The notes beneath the pieces are model-generated. The model did not search any database. It was not told where the DNA came from and saw only the letters and a list, made by a program, of their open reading frames with translations. A stretch of 32,024 nt of DNA from Thermoleophilia bacterium. GTDB lineage: Bacteria > Actinomycetota > Thermoleophilia > Gaiellales > JAICJC01. Positions 22,982 through 31,552 of this stretch are shown here, in pieces. The translations under genes and the position numbers were made by a program. Location: positions 1-32,024 of the forward strand of contig JAICJM010000019.1 of NCBI GenBank assembly GCA_025928435.1, given 5' to 3'. Position 1 is the stretch's first letter, and every line of letters starts with the position of its first letter.

Positions 22982-23016
22982 GGGGACTGTCCCCGGTTGA
23001 ACCGGGGACAGTCCCC
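22982..23016. repeat. perfect 17-bp inverted repeat between convergent genes
   Basis: Two 17-base arms around a single base; each arm itself holds the palindrome GGGGACTGTCCCC or GGGGACAGTCCCC. It occupies nearly the whole gap between the BNR-like stop (22967) and the enoyl-CoA hydratase stop (23021). Likely a bidirectional terminator and/or a REP-like mobile repeat. Confidence 0.65.
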
Positions 23017-23020
23017 AGCT

Positions 23021-23779
23021 TCAGCGCTTCTCGGTGAAGGCCGTGACCGCGTCTTGCGTGTCCGGCGTCTGGGCCAGCATGCCGTAGGCGAGCTGCTCCA
23101 TCAGCGCCGCCGCCTCGCGCGACGATTCCGCCGCCAGGTCGATCGTCGCCTTGGCCGTCCGCAGGGCGAGCGGCGGCAGGGCGGCCAGCTCGGCCGCGAT
23201 CGCGAGCGCCCGCGCGAGCACGTCGTCTGCCACCTCGGCGACGAGGCCGATGCCGTGCGCCTCGGCGGCGTCGAAGCGGCGGCCGCGCAGGATGAGCTCC
23301 TTCGCCCGCGCCGGCCCGACCGCACGGGTCAGCCGCAGCACGCCGCCCGAGCTCGGGATGATCCCGAGTCCGACCTCCGGGAGCCCGAAGTCGGCGGACG
23401 CGTCGGCGATGCGGATGTCGGTCGCGAGCGCCAGCTCGAGGCCGCCGCCGAGGCAGTAGCCCGAGATGGCGGCCACGGTGGGCTGCGGCAGCCGCGCGAT
23501 CCGCTCGTACACACCGCCGGTGCCCGCGTAGTACGCGGCGACCGAGGCCGCGTCGGCGTCGCGGAACTCGGTCACGTCGGCACCGGCCGAGAAGGCGCGC
23601 GTCCCGCCGGTGAAGACGACGCAGCGGCTCTCGCGCACCTCGGCGCCCGCGACGGCCGCGTCCAGCCGCTCCTCCATCCGGGTCGAGAGCGCGTTCAGCT
23701 TGCGCTCGCGGCGCAGCTCGACGACCGCGACCGCGCCCTCGCGGCGGACAGAGACGGTGTGCTCGTCCGGCGCGGTCAC
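23021..23779 (-). CDS. enoyl-CoA hydratase/isomerase family protein
   Basis: A 252-residue crotonase-fold enzyme. The oxyanion-hole and CoA motifs are RAFSAGADVTEF and AISGYCLGGGLELALATDIRIA; the two catalytic Glu positions fall in CLGGGLELA and FGLPEVGLGIIPSSGG. The tail PPLALRTAKATIDLAAE is typical. Both Glu are kept, which favours true hydratase activity on enoyl-CoA. The start is uncertain: GTG 23779 (VTAPDEHTVSV) is chosen because the sequence upstream does not look like crotonase, but no ribosome site or -10 box supports it. A candidate operator at 23857-23872 lies about 80 bases upstream. Confidence 0.85.
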   Translation of the reverse strand: MTAPDEHTVSVRREGAVAVVELRRERKLNALSTRMEERLDAAVAGAEVRESRCVVFTGGTRAFSAGADVTEFRDADAASVAAYYAGTGGVYERIARLPQPTVAAISGYCLGGGLELALATDIRIADASADFGLPEVGLGIIPSSGGVLRLTRAVGPARAKELILRGRRFDAAEAHGIGLVAEVADDVLARALAIAAELAALPPLALRTAKATIDLAAESSREAAALMEQLAYGMLAQTPDTQDAVTAFTEKR

Positions 23780-23856
23780 GCCGAGATGGTTGGTCCCGAT
23801 TCCCGTGATGTCCTGGGCGGCTGCGAACCGAGCAGCGCAAGGACGCAGGAAGCGGT

Positions 23857-23872
23857 CATACCTGGTGGTATG
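23857..23872. promoter_or_regulatory. candidate operator upstream of the enoyl-CoA hydratase gene
   Basis: CATACCTGGTGGTATG: six-base arms with a four-base centre, similar in shape to TetR-family operators. It is itself enclosed by a longer 12-base inverted repeat at 23819-23830 and 23900-23911 (GGCTGCGAACCG and complement). Confidence 0.35.
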
Positions 23873-23985
23873 GGCGCGACCGAGGACGCCGCGATGCGAC
23901 GGTTCGCAGCCGCAGGCCCACCCCGTACCACGCCTGCGCATAGACGGTCGTGCGTCCAGGCGCGCGGGGAATCGGAATCAACCAT

Positions 23986-25101
23986 CTAGACCGGCTCGAC
24001 GGCCTCTTCGTCGAGCCTCGCGAGCGAGGCGCCGGTGTCGGTGAGCACGCGCAGCGCCTCGGGCGGCAGGTAGGCCTGGACGGGCGTGCCCTGCTTCCAC
24101 GGGATCTCGCCGCCGGCGTTCTGTACCAGCACCTGGATGCTGGTGCCGATGGCGAGCCGGGTGATGACCTGGACCGAGTTGCCGAGGTAGACGAGCCGTT
24201 CGACCATGCCGGGGATGCGGTTGGGGCCGCTCGTCTCCTGCTCCTCGAGATGCACCCGCTCGGGCCGGATCGTGACCTTGCTCGGGCCGCGGGCGTCCGT
24301 CTTGCCCTTGAGCGCGTCGAGCTCGAACTCGCCCACCATCAAACGGCAGATGTTGGCGCCGCCGACGGCCTCGGCGTCCATCAGGTTCGAGACGCCCAGG
24401 AAGTCGGCGACGAACACGGTCTCCGGCGCCTCGTACACCTCCTGGGGCGGGCCGATCTGCTCCACGCGCCCGTCTGCCATGACCGCGATCCGGTCGCTCA
24501 TCGTGAGCGCCTCTTCCTGGTCATGGGTGACGTACACGAAGGTGATCCCGACCTGCTGCTGGAGCGCCTTCAGCTCGATCTGGAGCGCCTTTCGCAGCTT
24601 GGCGTCGAGCGCGCCCAGCGGCTCGTCCAAGAGCAGCACGGCCGGCTTCAGCACGAGCGCCCGCGCCAATGCGACGCGCTGCTGCTGGCCGCCGGACATC
24701 TGCCCCGGCTTGCGCTTCTCGAAGCCGTTCAGCTGCACCAACCCAAGCGCCTCGCCCACCCGCTGGCGCAGCTCCTGCTTGCCGACCCGCTGCCGCCGCA
24801 GCCCGAACGCGACGTTGTCGAAGACGTTCAGGTGCGGGAACAGCGCGTAGTTCTGGAACACCGTGTTCACGTTGCGCCTGTGCGGCGGCGTGAAGGCCAT
24901 GTCGTCGCCGTCGAGCAGGATCTTGCCCTCCGTCGGCTGCTCGAAGCCGGCGATCATCCGCAGCGTGGTCGTCTTGCCGCACCCCGACGGGCCGAGCATC
25001 GAGAAGAACTCGCCGCTCGGCATGTCGACGTCGATCCCGTCCACGGCCCTGACGTCGCCGAAGCGCTTGACCAGACCGACCAGTGAGACTTCGCCCGGCA
25101 T
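23986..25101 (-). CDS. polyamine-type ABC transporter ATPase, second copy
   Basis: A 371-residue PotA-like ATPase: Walker [11 protein letters not shown]-loop VFQNYALFP, signature MSGGQQQR, Walker B VLLLDEP, switch His in VTHDQEE, then a TOBE domain from about residue 280 ([21 protein letters not shown]). Residues about 30-215 are almost identical to the other ATPase at 29370-30539, while the TOBE half is clearly diverged. No permease is next to it on this strand, so it may serve the same permeases or a transporter elsewhere. ATG 25101 follows a TAGGGT box by eight bases. The frame stays open far upstream only as a shadow of the aldo/keto reductase gene. Confidence 0.88.
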   Translation of the reverse strand: MPGEVSLVGLVKRFGDVRAVDGIDVDMPSGEFFSMLGPSGCGKTTTLRMIAGFEQPTEGKILLDGDDMAFTPPHRRNVNTVFQNYALFPHLNVFDNVAFGLRRQRVGKQELRQRVGEALGLVQLNGFEKRKPGQMSGGQQQRVALARALVLKPAVLLLDEPLGALDAKLRKALQIELKALQQQVGITFVYVTHDQEEALTMSDRIAVMADGRVEQIGPPQEVYEAPETVFVADFLGVSNLMDAEAVGGANICRLMVGEFELDALKGKTDARGPSKVTIRPERVHLEEQETSGPNRIPGMVERLVYLGNSVQVITRLAIGTSIQVLVQNAGGEIPWKQGTPVQAYLPPEALRVLTDTGASLARLDEEAVEPV

Positions 25102-25109
25102 CCTCGGGG

Positions 25110-25115
25110 ACCCTA
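25110..25115 (-). promoter_or_regulatory. possible -10 box before the second ATPase gene
   Basis: TAGGGT on the minus strand, eight bases before the ATG at 25101. It suggests own transcription, although the aldo/keto reductase gene ends only 59 bases upstream and read-through is possible. Confidence 0.35.
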
Positions 25116-25160
25116 CTAGATGATCGATTCCCTGGTCCGGGGAGTCGCGACGGGGGGCCG

Positions 25161-26078
25161 CTACGGAGCGAAAGACGCGCTCCCCAGCAGCTCGAGGTCG
25201 TCGGCGCTCAGCTGGAGCGGGACCGCCGCCTGGAGCTCGTGGAGCTGCTCGACCGTGCGAGCGCTCGCCACGGCGGCGGCGACCGTCGGCTGGGCGGTCA
25301 GCCAGGCCAGCGCCACCGCCGCCAAAGGCACGGCGTGGCCTGCGGCGACGGTGTCGAGCGCGTCCAGCACCGCGGCGCGGTCGTCGAGGTAGGGCGCGGC
25401 GTCGTCGGCGCGCTCGCTCTGCGGCAGCTCCCGGCCCGGCCGGTACTTGCCGGTGAGGAAGCCGTCCGCGAGCGCGGAGTACGCCAGGCACGACAGCCCC
25501 TCCCGGGCGCACACCGCCTCGAGGTCGCCCTCGTACTCCTCGCGGTGGACGAGGTTGTAGTGCGTCTGGAGCGCGACGTAGCGCCGCGCGCCGGTCGCAT
25601 CGGATGCAGCCAGCGCCGCGGCGAGCCGCGGGGCCGAGTAGTTGGACGCCGCGATGTGGCGCACCTTGCCGGCCGACACCAGCGCGTCCAGCGATGCGAG
25701 CGAGTCCTCGAGCGGCGTCTCGGCGTCGTCGATGTGGTCGACGCCGAGCCGCGCCAGCGACTCGTCGACGGCCGCGGCGATCGTCGCCGGCGCGAGCCCC
25801 TCCCGGCCGGGGAGCTGGCCGACCTTCGTGGCGATCACGACGTCGTCGCGCCGTCCGCGGCGCGCGAGCCAGCGCCCGATGATCGTCTCGGACTCGCCGC
25901 CCCGCCCGCCGGGCGCCCACTCCACGTAGGAGTCGGCCGTGTCGACGAAGTTCCCGCCCGCGTCGACGTAGGCGTCCAGCAGCCGGAACGACGCCGCCTC
26001 GTCCGCGGTCCAGCCGAAGACGTTCCCGCCAAGGCAGAGCGGAGAGACGTCGAGGTCGGTGTCGCCGATGCGGTTCAT
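25161..26078 (-). CDS. aldo/keto reductase
   Basis: A 305-residue (alpha/beta)8-barrel NADPH oxidoreductase. The catalytic tetrad is visible: Asp and Tyr in [15 protein letters not shown], Lys in [12 protein letters not shown] and the His position in [10 protein letters not shown]. The C-terminal cofactor part [19 protein letters not shown] follows the family pattern. It reduces an aldehyde or ketone of unknown identity. ATG 26078 ([18 protein letters not shown]) is the normal family start; an ATG eight codons upstream is less likely. It is divergent from the binding-protein operon and upstream of the second ATPase gene. It could handle an aldehyde formed by amine oxidation, which is inference from context. 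Confidence 0.88.
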   Translation of the reverse strand: MNRIGDTDLDVSPLCLGGNVFGWTADEAASFRLLDAYVDAGGNFVDTADSYVEWAPGGRGGESETIIGRWLARRGRRDDVVIATKVGQLPGREGLAPATIAAAVDESLARLGVDHIDDAETPLEDSLASLDALVSAGKVRHIAASNYSAPRLAAALAASDATGARRYVALQTHYNLVHREEYEGDLEAVCAREGLSCLAYSALADGFLTGKYRPGRELPQSERADDAAPYLDDRAAVLDALDTVAAGHAVPLAAVALAWLTAQPTVAAAVASARTVEQLHELQAAVPLQLSADDLELLGSASFAP

Positions 26079-26141
26079 CCGCGTATCTTCGTCATAGCAC
26101 ATGGGGGCGGGGCGACCGTCCGTTCCCGGTGAGGGTCGTCC

Positions 26142-26169
26142 TTGACACGACGCCCGAGTTCGTTACAGT
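26142..26169 (+). promoter_or_regulatory. promoter of the ABC uptake operon
   Basis: TTGACA (26142-26147), 16-base spacer, TACAGT (26164-26169). A good sigma-70-like match. The start point should fall near 26176, directly before the inverted-repeat operator. GGGAGG at 26208-26213 gives this gene a real ribosome site. Confidence 0.6.
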
Positions 26170-26181
26170 CGCTCATACAGG

Positions 26182-26199
26182 TGACTGACTGGTCAGTCA
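26182..26199. promoter_or_regulatory. TetR-type operator downstream of the -10 box
   Basis: TGACTGACTGGTCAGTCA: perfect eight-base arms with a two-base centre, of the TGAC..GTCA type bound by many TetR/AcrR regulators. Bound protein would block transcription just after initiation. No regulator gene is inside the window. Confidence 0.6.
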
Positions 26200-26218
26200 G
26201 TCAGGATGGGAGGCCTTG

Positions 26219-27505
26219 ATGCATCCGAAGGAACGGCGGTCAGGCGCAACCCGGCGAGATTTCCTCGTCCGATCCGGCGGCGCGGCCATCTCGCTCTCGA
26301 GTATCTCCAGCATCCTCGCCGCCTGCAGCAACAGCACCACCGCGGGCACCGCCGGCACCGGCGCGAGCGGCTGGCCGCTCGGCCCGGGCGGGATCCCGCT
26401 CGCCCGCCCCACGCACCCGGTCAAGATGAAGCGCTGGGAGGCGCCGATCGCGTCGGGGATGAAGCCGGAGACCGGCGGCACCTTCAACATCTTCAACTAC
26501 CCCGCCTACCTCGACCCGGCCGTGCTCAAGGACTTCGGCAAGAGGTACGGCGTCACGGTGAAGGTCACGCCGTTCGACGACATCACCACCGGCGTCACCA
26601 AGCTGGCATCGGGGACGGTCACGCCGGACGTCACCGAGATGACGCCGGACCTGCTGAGCCGCGTCGTCGCCGGCAAGCTGGTGAAGCCGCTCAACCTGGA
26701 CTACATCCCGAACCTCAAGAACGTCTGGTCCGGGTTCCAGAGCCCGTACTACGACGTGGAATCCCGTTACGGCGTGCCCTATACGGTCTACAGCACCGGC
26801 ATCGCCTACCGCACCGACCAGGTCACGGAGGACATCCCCAACCTGACGCCCAACGGCTGGGACATCTTCTGGCATGCCCAGAAGTACACCGGCAAGACCG
26901 CGCTGCTCTCCGAGGTGCGCGAGACGATCGCGATGGCGCTCCTGCACCGCGGGATCACGGACGTCAACACCGAGAGCCCGAAGCTCGTCAACCAGGCCGT
27001 GAAGGACCTGCAGGAGCTCTACAACATCTGCAACATCAAGGTCGGCGACCTGCAGTACGAGACCGTGCCGGAGAACAAGGCCTGGCTGAACCAGGCCTGG
27101 TCGGGCGACATGATGGCGGCCTACTTCTACTACCTGCCCACCAAGGCGACCGGGAAGCTGCTGCGGTTCTGGAACCCGGGATACGGCAAGGGCCCGATCG
27201 GCAACGACATGTGGTGCGTGTGCTCGACCACGAAGAAGCCGGTGCTGGCCCACCTGTTCCTGAACTACATGCTCGACAACGGCGTCGCCTACAAGAACTT
27301 CGTCGACTTCAACGGCTATCAGCCGCCGCTGAACGAGATCGAGCCCGACAGCCTGGTCTCGAAGGGCGTGATCCCGCAGAACCTCGCCAGCTGCGTCCTG
27401 ACCGAGAAGGACTTCGGGCCCAAGGCGCTCCAGGAGATGACGCTGACGACGGCCGGCCAGTCGCTCTGGCAGGACGGCTACGCCACCTTCCAGTCGGGCG
27501 CGTAG
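26219..27505 (+). CDS. PotD-like substrate-binding lipoprotein, Tat type
   Basis: A 428-residue extracytoplasmic binding protein. The signal has twin Arg (ATRRDFLVRSGG) and a lipobox LAAC with lipid-bearing Cys36, so it is exported folded by Tat and anchored as a lipoprotein. The body follows the spermidine/putrescine-binding layout (FNIFNYPAYLDPAVLKDFGKR, YGVPYTVYSTGIAYRTD, WSGDMMAAYFYY). Two cysteines in DMWCVC are close enough for a disulfide. ATG 26219 has GGGAGG five bases upstream. First gene of the uptake operon. A paralogue with the same motifs is encoded at 31553-32024. The ligand is probably a polyamine, quaternary amine or similar cation; exact ligand unknown. Confidence 0.9.
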   Translation: MHPKERRSGATRRDFLVRSGGAAISLSSISSILAACSNSTTAGTAGTGASGWPLGPGGIPLARPTHPVKMKRWEAPIASGMKPETGGTFNIFNYPAYLDPAVLKDFGKRYGVTVKVTPFDDITTGVTKLASGTVTPDVTEMTPDLLSRVVAGKLVKPLNLDYIPNLKNVWSGFQSPYYDVESRYGVPYTVYSTGIAYRTDQVTEDIPNLTPNGWDIFWHAQKYTGKTALLSEVRETIAMALLHRGITDVNTESPKLVNQAVKDLQELYNICNIKVGDLQYETVPENKAWLNQAWSGDMMAAYFYYLPTKATGKLLRFWNPGYGKGPIGNDMWCVCSTTKKPVLAHLFLNYMLDNGVAYKNFVDFNGYQPPLNEIEPDSLVSKGVIPQNLASCVLTEKDFGPKALQEMTLTTAGQSLWQDGYATFQSGA

Positions 27506-28423
27506 ATGTACCCACGCTGGCTCTGGCCCGTCTCGGCCCTTCCGGGGGTCGTCTGGCTCCTGATCCTCTTCCTGCTGCCGTTCTATGCGGTCGTCGGCGT
27601 CGCCTTCGGGAGCGTCGACCCGATCCTGCTCACGGCTGTCCCGGCCTGGAACCCAGCCGATTGGAACGCCGGCTGGATCTCCCACGTCCTGCACCTGCTC
27701 GTCCCCGGCAACATCTACTGGGACGTCTTCATCCGGACGTGCGAGTACGTCGTCCTCTCGCTGGCGGGCTGCCTCCTGGTCGGGTATCCGGTCGCGTACT
27801 ACATCGCCCGGCACGCCTCGCGGACGAAGAGCCTCATGCTGATCCTGCTCGTGCTGCCGTTCTGGATCAGCTACCTGATGCGGATGCTGGCGTGGATCAA
27901 CCTGCTCTCACCGGGCGGCTACGGGCTGCGGTTCCTGTCGGCGACGGGGATCAGCAGCGCGCTGTATCACCTCGGCGTCATCTCCGACCCGAGCAACTAT
28001 CTGGGCGGGCAGAGCTTCACCGTGATCCTGGCGCTGATCTACGGCTACATCCCGTACTTCATCCTGCCGCTGTACGCCTCGCTCGACCGCATCGACCGGT
28101 CGCACCTGGAGGCGGCCCGTGACCTGGGCGCGAGCCCGTTCCGGGCGTTCTGGCACGTGACGCTGCCCCTGTCGAAGACGGGCCTGCTGGGCGGCGCGGT
28201 GCTGATCACGCTGCCGATGTTCGGCGACTACTACACCCCGAACATCGTGTCGGGCGCGCCGTCGACCTCGATGATCGGCAACCAGATCGACCTCTACTTC
28301 CACGGCGGGCCGCAGCCGACGATCGGCGCGGCGATCACCATCCTGCTCTCGGCCTTCCTCATGGTGCTGATGGGCTACTACATGTGGACGATCCACCGCG
28401 CCTCGAAGGAGATCCCGGTATGA
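27506..28423 (+). CDS. ABC permease, PotB-like
   Basis: A 305-residue inner-membrane permease with about six segments and the cytoplasmic coupling motif EAARDLGAS near residue 202. It begins at the base directly after the binding-protein stop and overlaps the next permease (ATGA, 28420-28423). The layout SLMLILLVLPFWISYLMRMLAW is typical of PotB in spermidine/putrescine importers. It forms the channel with the downstream PotC-like subunit. Confidence 0.9.
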   Translation: MYPRWLWPVSALPGVVWLLILFLLPFYAVVGVAFGSVDPILLTAVPAWNPADWNAGWISHVLHLLVPGNIYWDVFIRTCEYVVLSLAGCLLVGYPVAYYIARHASRTKSLMLILLVLPFWISYLMRMLAWINLLSPGGYGLRFLSATGISSALYHLGVISDPSNYLGGQSFTVILALIYGYIPYFILPLYASLDRIDRSHLEAARDLGASPFRAFWHVTLPLSKTGLLGGAVLITLPMFGDYYTPNIVSGAPSTSMIGNQIDLYFHGGPQPTIGAAITILLSAFLMVLMGYYMWTIHRASKEIPV

Positions 28424-29358
28424 GCGAGGCCGTCGCCAGCCCGCCCGCACGGGAGTCCCAGTTCGGCCTCGTCCGGCGCATGCGCGGCTGGATCGGGAAC
28501 CCGTGGGGCAAGCCGCGCTTCCTCGTGCTCATCGCCTGGGGCTACATCGTCTGGTCGATCGCCCCGGTGCTGATCGCCATCCAGTTCTCGTTCAACGACA
28601 GCCGCTCCCTGAGCGTCTGGCACGGCTTCACGACGAAGTGGTACACGAGCACCGACCCGAACATCGACTCCGTGCTCCACAGCGCCGAGCTGCGGGGGGC
28701 GCTCGAGCAGAGCATGAAGCTCGCCGGGCTCGACGTCTTGATCGCGACGCCGATCGGGCTGTTCCTGGCGATCGGCCTGGCCCGCTGGCGCGGCCGCGGC
28801 TCGGGCGCTTCGAACTTCCTGATGCTGTTCCCGCTGATCACGCCCGAGATCGTGATGGGGGTGTCGCTGCTCCTCCTCTTCACGCACATGCTCACCTTCG
28901 TCCCCTTCGGCACGATCGCGCAGATGCTCGGCCACGTCACCTTCTCGATCAGCTACGTGGTCGTGATCGTGCGCGGCCGGCTGTTCTCCATCGGCCGCTC
29001 ATACGAGGAGGCGGCCGCCGACCTCGGCGCCGCGCCCGCCACGGCGCTCTCCCGCGTGCTCCTGCCGCTCCTGCTGCCGGCACTCGTGGCCAGCGCCGCG
29101 ATCGTGTTCGCGATCTCGATCGACGACTTCGTGATCAGCCAGTGGCTCTCGAGCGGGGCCAACTCGACGACCGTCCCCATGGAGATCTACGCCGCGACGC
29201 GGGCGACGCCGCAGCCGTCGACCGACGGCATCGCGACGGTGATCATGGTGATCACGCTGCTCTCGGTGGTCGCGGGCGTCCTGGTCTACCGCATCTTCAC
29301 GCGCGGCGAGACCGCCCGCGGATCGGCCGTCGACGATGTCGCCGGGTTCGGGATCTGA
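28420..29358 (+). CDS. ABC permease, PotC-like
   Basis: A 312-residue permease, partner of the preceding gene. The first segment is FLVLIAWGYIVWSIAPVLIA; the coupling motif is EEAAADLGA near residue 200; FAISIDDFVISQWLSSG is the PotC signature stretch. The start at 28420 (MSEAVASPP) overlaps the PotB stop; a Met 12 codons upstream is inside the previous gene and rejected. The 11-bp gap to the ATPase gene shows one transcript. Confidence 0.9.
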   Translation: MSEAVASPPARESQFGLVRRMRGWIGNPWGKPRFLVLIAWGYIVWSIAPVLIAIQFSFNDSRSLSVWHGFTTKWYTSTDPNIDSVLHSAELRGALEQSMKLAGLDVLIATPIGLFLAIGLARWRGRGSGASNFLMLFPLITPEIVMGVSLLLLFTHMLTFVPFGTIAQMLGHVTFSISYVVVIVRGRLFSIGRSYEEAAADLGAAPATALSRVLLPLLLPALVASAAIVFAISIDDFVISQWLSSGANSTTVPMEIYAATRATPQPSTDGIATVIMVITLLSVVAGVLVYRIFTRGETARGSAVDDVAGFGI

Positions 29359-29369
29359 GGACGTGACGC

Positions 29370-30539
29370 ATGGCGGGCGGTGAGGTGACGGTCGTCGATC
29401 TCGTCAAGCAGTTCGGCGAGGTGACCGCAGTCGACGGCATCAACCTGCAGATGCCCCCGGGCGAGTTCTTCTCCATGCTGGGGCCGTCCGGCTGCGGCAA
29501 GACGACGACCTTGCGGATGATCGCCGGCTTCGAGCAGCCCACGAGCGGGCGGATCCTGCTCGACGGCGACGACATGGCCTTCACCCCGCCGCACAGGCGC
29601 AACGTCAATACGGTGTTCCAGAACTACGCGCTGTTCCCGCACCTGAACGTCTTCGACAACGTCGCGTTCGGACTGCGGCGGCAGCGGGTCGGCAAGCAGG
29701 AGCTGCGCCAGCGGGTCGCCGAGGCCCTGGAGCTGGTGCAGCTGAACGGCTTCGAGAAGCGCAAGCCGGGGCAGATGTCCGGCGGCCAGCAGCAGCGCGT
29801 CGCATTGGCGCGGGCGCTCGTGCTGAAGCCGGCCGTGCTGCTCCTGGACGAGCCGCTGGGCGCGCTCGACGCCAAGCTGCGAAAGGCGCTCCAGATCGAG
29901 CTGAAGGCGCTCCAGCAGCAGGTCGGGATCACCTTCGTGTACGTCACCCATGACCAGGAGGAGGCGCTCACAATGAGCGACCGGATCGCCGTCATGAGCG
30001 ACGGCCGGGTCGAGCAGGTGGGGCCGCCGCAGGAGGTGTACGAGGAGCCGACGACGACCTTCGTGGCCGACTTCCTCGGGGTGTCCAACCTGATGACGGT
30101 CACGGCGCAGGGAGCGTCGGACGGCCGGTGCAGGGTCGTGCTCGGCGAGTTCGAGCTCTCCGCAGCCAACGGCGAGATCGGGACGACCGGGACGACGCGC
30201 ATGGTGATCCGGCCCGAGCGGGTGCACCTCGAGCCGCACGAGGCGACCGGCCCCAACCGCGTCCCGGGTATGGTCGAGCGGGTCGTCTACCTCGGCAACG
30301 CGAACCAGGTGTTCGTCGGCCTCGCACATGGCGAGCGGATCCAGGCGCTCGTCCAGAACACGGGCGACGAGCTGGCCTACCGCCAGGGCGACCCCGTCAA
30401 GGTGCACATGCCCCCGGAGGCGCTGCGCGTGCTGACCGACACCGGCACGGCGCCGCTCGAGGACGACGCGCCCACGCGGCCCGCGCATCCGGTCGAGCCG
30501 GTCGCGGCCGAGGCGTCGGCGCCGAACGTCAGCATCTGA
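29370..30539 (+). CDS. polyamine-type ABC transporter ATPase, operon copy
   Basis: A 389-residue PotA-like ATPase: Walker [10 protein letters not shown] (38-46), Q-loop Gln84, signature MSGGQQQR (136-143), Walker B VLLLDE (156-161), switch His in VTHDQEE (~193), TOBE domain from ~280. It completes the importer with the binding protein and two permeases upstream. It has an 18-residue longer C-terminal tail than the copy at 23986-25101 (PTRPAHPVEPVAAEASAPN). The nucleotide sequence of the ATPase core is nearly the same as in the inverted copy, including identical third-base choices over long runs, while ends differ, which points to recent gene conversion. Confidence 0.92.
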   Translation: MAGGEVTVVDLVKQFGEVTAVDGINLQMPPGEFFSMLGPSGCGKTTTLRMIAGFEQPTSGRILLDGDDMAFTPPHRRNVNTVFQNYALFPHLNVFDNVAFGLRRQRVGKQELRQRVAEALELVQLNGFEKRKPGQMSGGQQQRVALARALVLKPAVLLLDEPLGALDAKLRKALQIELKALQQQVGITFVYVTHDQEEALTMSDRIAVMSDGRVEQVGPPQEVYEEPTTTFVADFLGVSNLMTVTAQGASDGRCRVVLGEFELSAANGEIGTTGTTRMVIRPERVHLEPHEATGPNRVPGMVERVVYLGNANQVFVGLAHGERIQALVQNTGDELAYRQGDPVKVHMPPEALRVLTDTGTAPLEDDAPTRPAHPVEPVAAEASAPNVSI

Positions 30540-30553
30540 GCCGGGGGCGGCTC
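30538..30553. terminator. hairpin between convergent operons
   Basis: GAGCCG and CGGCTC arms around GGGG, starting inside the ATPase stop codon and ending one base before the stop of the facing oxygenase gene. Probable bidirectional terminator; short stem and no U-run. Confidence 0.45.
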
Positions 30554-30554
30554 G

Positions 30555-31535
30555 TCAGGGCGGGGCGTCGCGCATCGCGCGGTACTGCTCGTGGAACGCG
30601 TGCAGGTAGCGGTCGGCGTAGGGGAGCATCCCGCCGCCCGCGAACGCCTGGGATCCCGCGCCCCGCTGCGCCCGCTCGCAGACGGCCCAGTCCTCGAGCG
30701 CGAGCCGGTGGCGGAAGTCGACGACCTCGGAGGGGTCGAACCCTTCCGCGCGCACCGTCTCGGGGCGGAACAGGTAGTCGCACACCACGCGCGTCCGGCC
30801 GGCGCCGACCGGGAACAGGTGAAAGGTGGAGACGTTGTCGGAGTGGTAGTTGATGATCAGGTTGGGGGGCAGCGTGACGCCGTAGAACGTGTTCGCGTCC
30901 ACCTCGGTCAGCCCGGGCAGGGTCGGCAGCGACGAGCGGCCGGTGCTGCTGAACGAGGTCAGGCCGTCCGCGAGCCGGTTTCCGGACACCCCGGCGCCGG
31001 GGGCGTCCTCGACCTCCCCGTGGCGGTACAGGGGCACGACGGGCACGAGCGACGGGTGCACGGTCGGGCAGTGCAGGCATTCGTTGTAGTTCTCGACGAC
31101 GACCTTCCAGTTGGCGGCGACGTCGTACTCGCGTCTGGCCCCGATCACGAGCTCGTCGAGCCCGTACCGGGCCCACTGCTCGGGGTCGTCGCTCCCGAAC
31201 CGCCGGAACTGCTCGGCGAGCGGCGGCGCGGTCCCGGAGACGTTCACCCAGACGAACCCTCCCCACAGCGCGACCGGCACCGGGACGTCCCGCGACGCGG
31301 CCAGCGCCCGGGCCGCGCCCTCCTCGTCCCGGAGCACCATGACGCGCTCGTCCGCGACGTCGACGACGGCGTAGGCGCGAGGCTGCGCGATCGCGTCCGC
31401 CCTGAGGGCGGCGAACCACCAGGCGTGGAACAGGCGGCCGCGCTCGAGGTCGAAGGTCTCGGCGGACGTGTACTCGGCGCCGGACAGCGTCGGCTGCGGC
31501 GTCCAGCCGGCGCGCCGCTCGTCGTGCGCCGACAT
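30555..31535 (-). CDS. Rieske-type oxygenase alpha subunit lacking its Rieske domain
   Basis: A 326-residue homologue of aromatic-ring-hydroxylating/GbcA-CntA-like oxygenase alpha subunits. The catalytic domain is intact: bridging Glu152, iron ligands His155 and His160 in NWKVVVENYNECLHCPTVHP, and the third ligand Asp282 in LEDWAVCERAQRG. The N-terminal Rieske domain should carry CxH and CxxH for the [2Fe-2S] cluster, but the chain jumps from VMVLRDEEGAARAL (~66-78) straight to VPVPVALWGGFVWVN; no Cys lies before residue 153. About 45-50 residues are missing in frame. Full-length relatives are ~370-380 residues. ATG 31535 is 17 bases after the stop of a second binding-protein gene. Glu as bridging residue recalls amine-active members. 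It may need a partner subunit or be inactive. Confidence 0.85.
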   Translation of the reverse strand: MSAHDERRAGWTPQPTLSGAEYTSAETFDLERGRLFHAWWFAALRADAIAQPRAYAVVDVADERVMVLRDEEGAARALAASRDVPVPVALWGGFVWVNVSGTAPPLAEQFRRFGSDDPEQWARYGLDELVIGARREYDVAANWKVVVENYNECLHCPTVHPSLVPVVPLYRHGEVEDAPGAGVSGNRLADGLTSFSSTGRSSLPTLPGLTEVDANTFYGVTLPPNLIINYHSDNVSTFHLFPVGAGRTRVVCDYLFRPETVRAEGFDPSEVVDFRHRLALEDWAVCERAQRGAGSQAFAGGGMLPYADRYLHAFHEQYRAMRDAPP

Positions 31536-31552
31536 GTCCACCCGCGCCGCCG

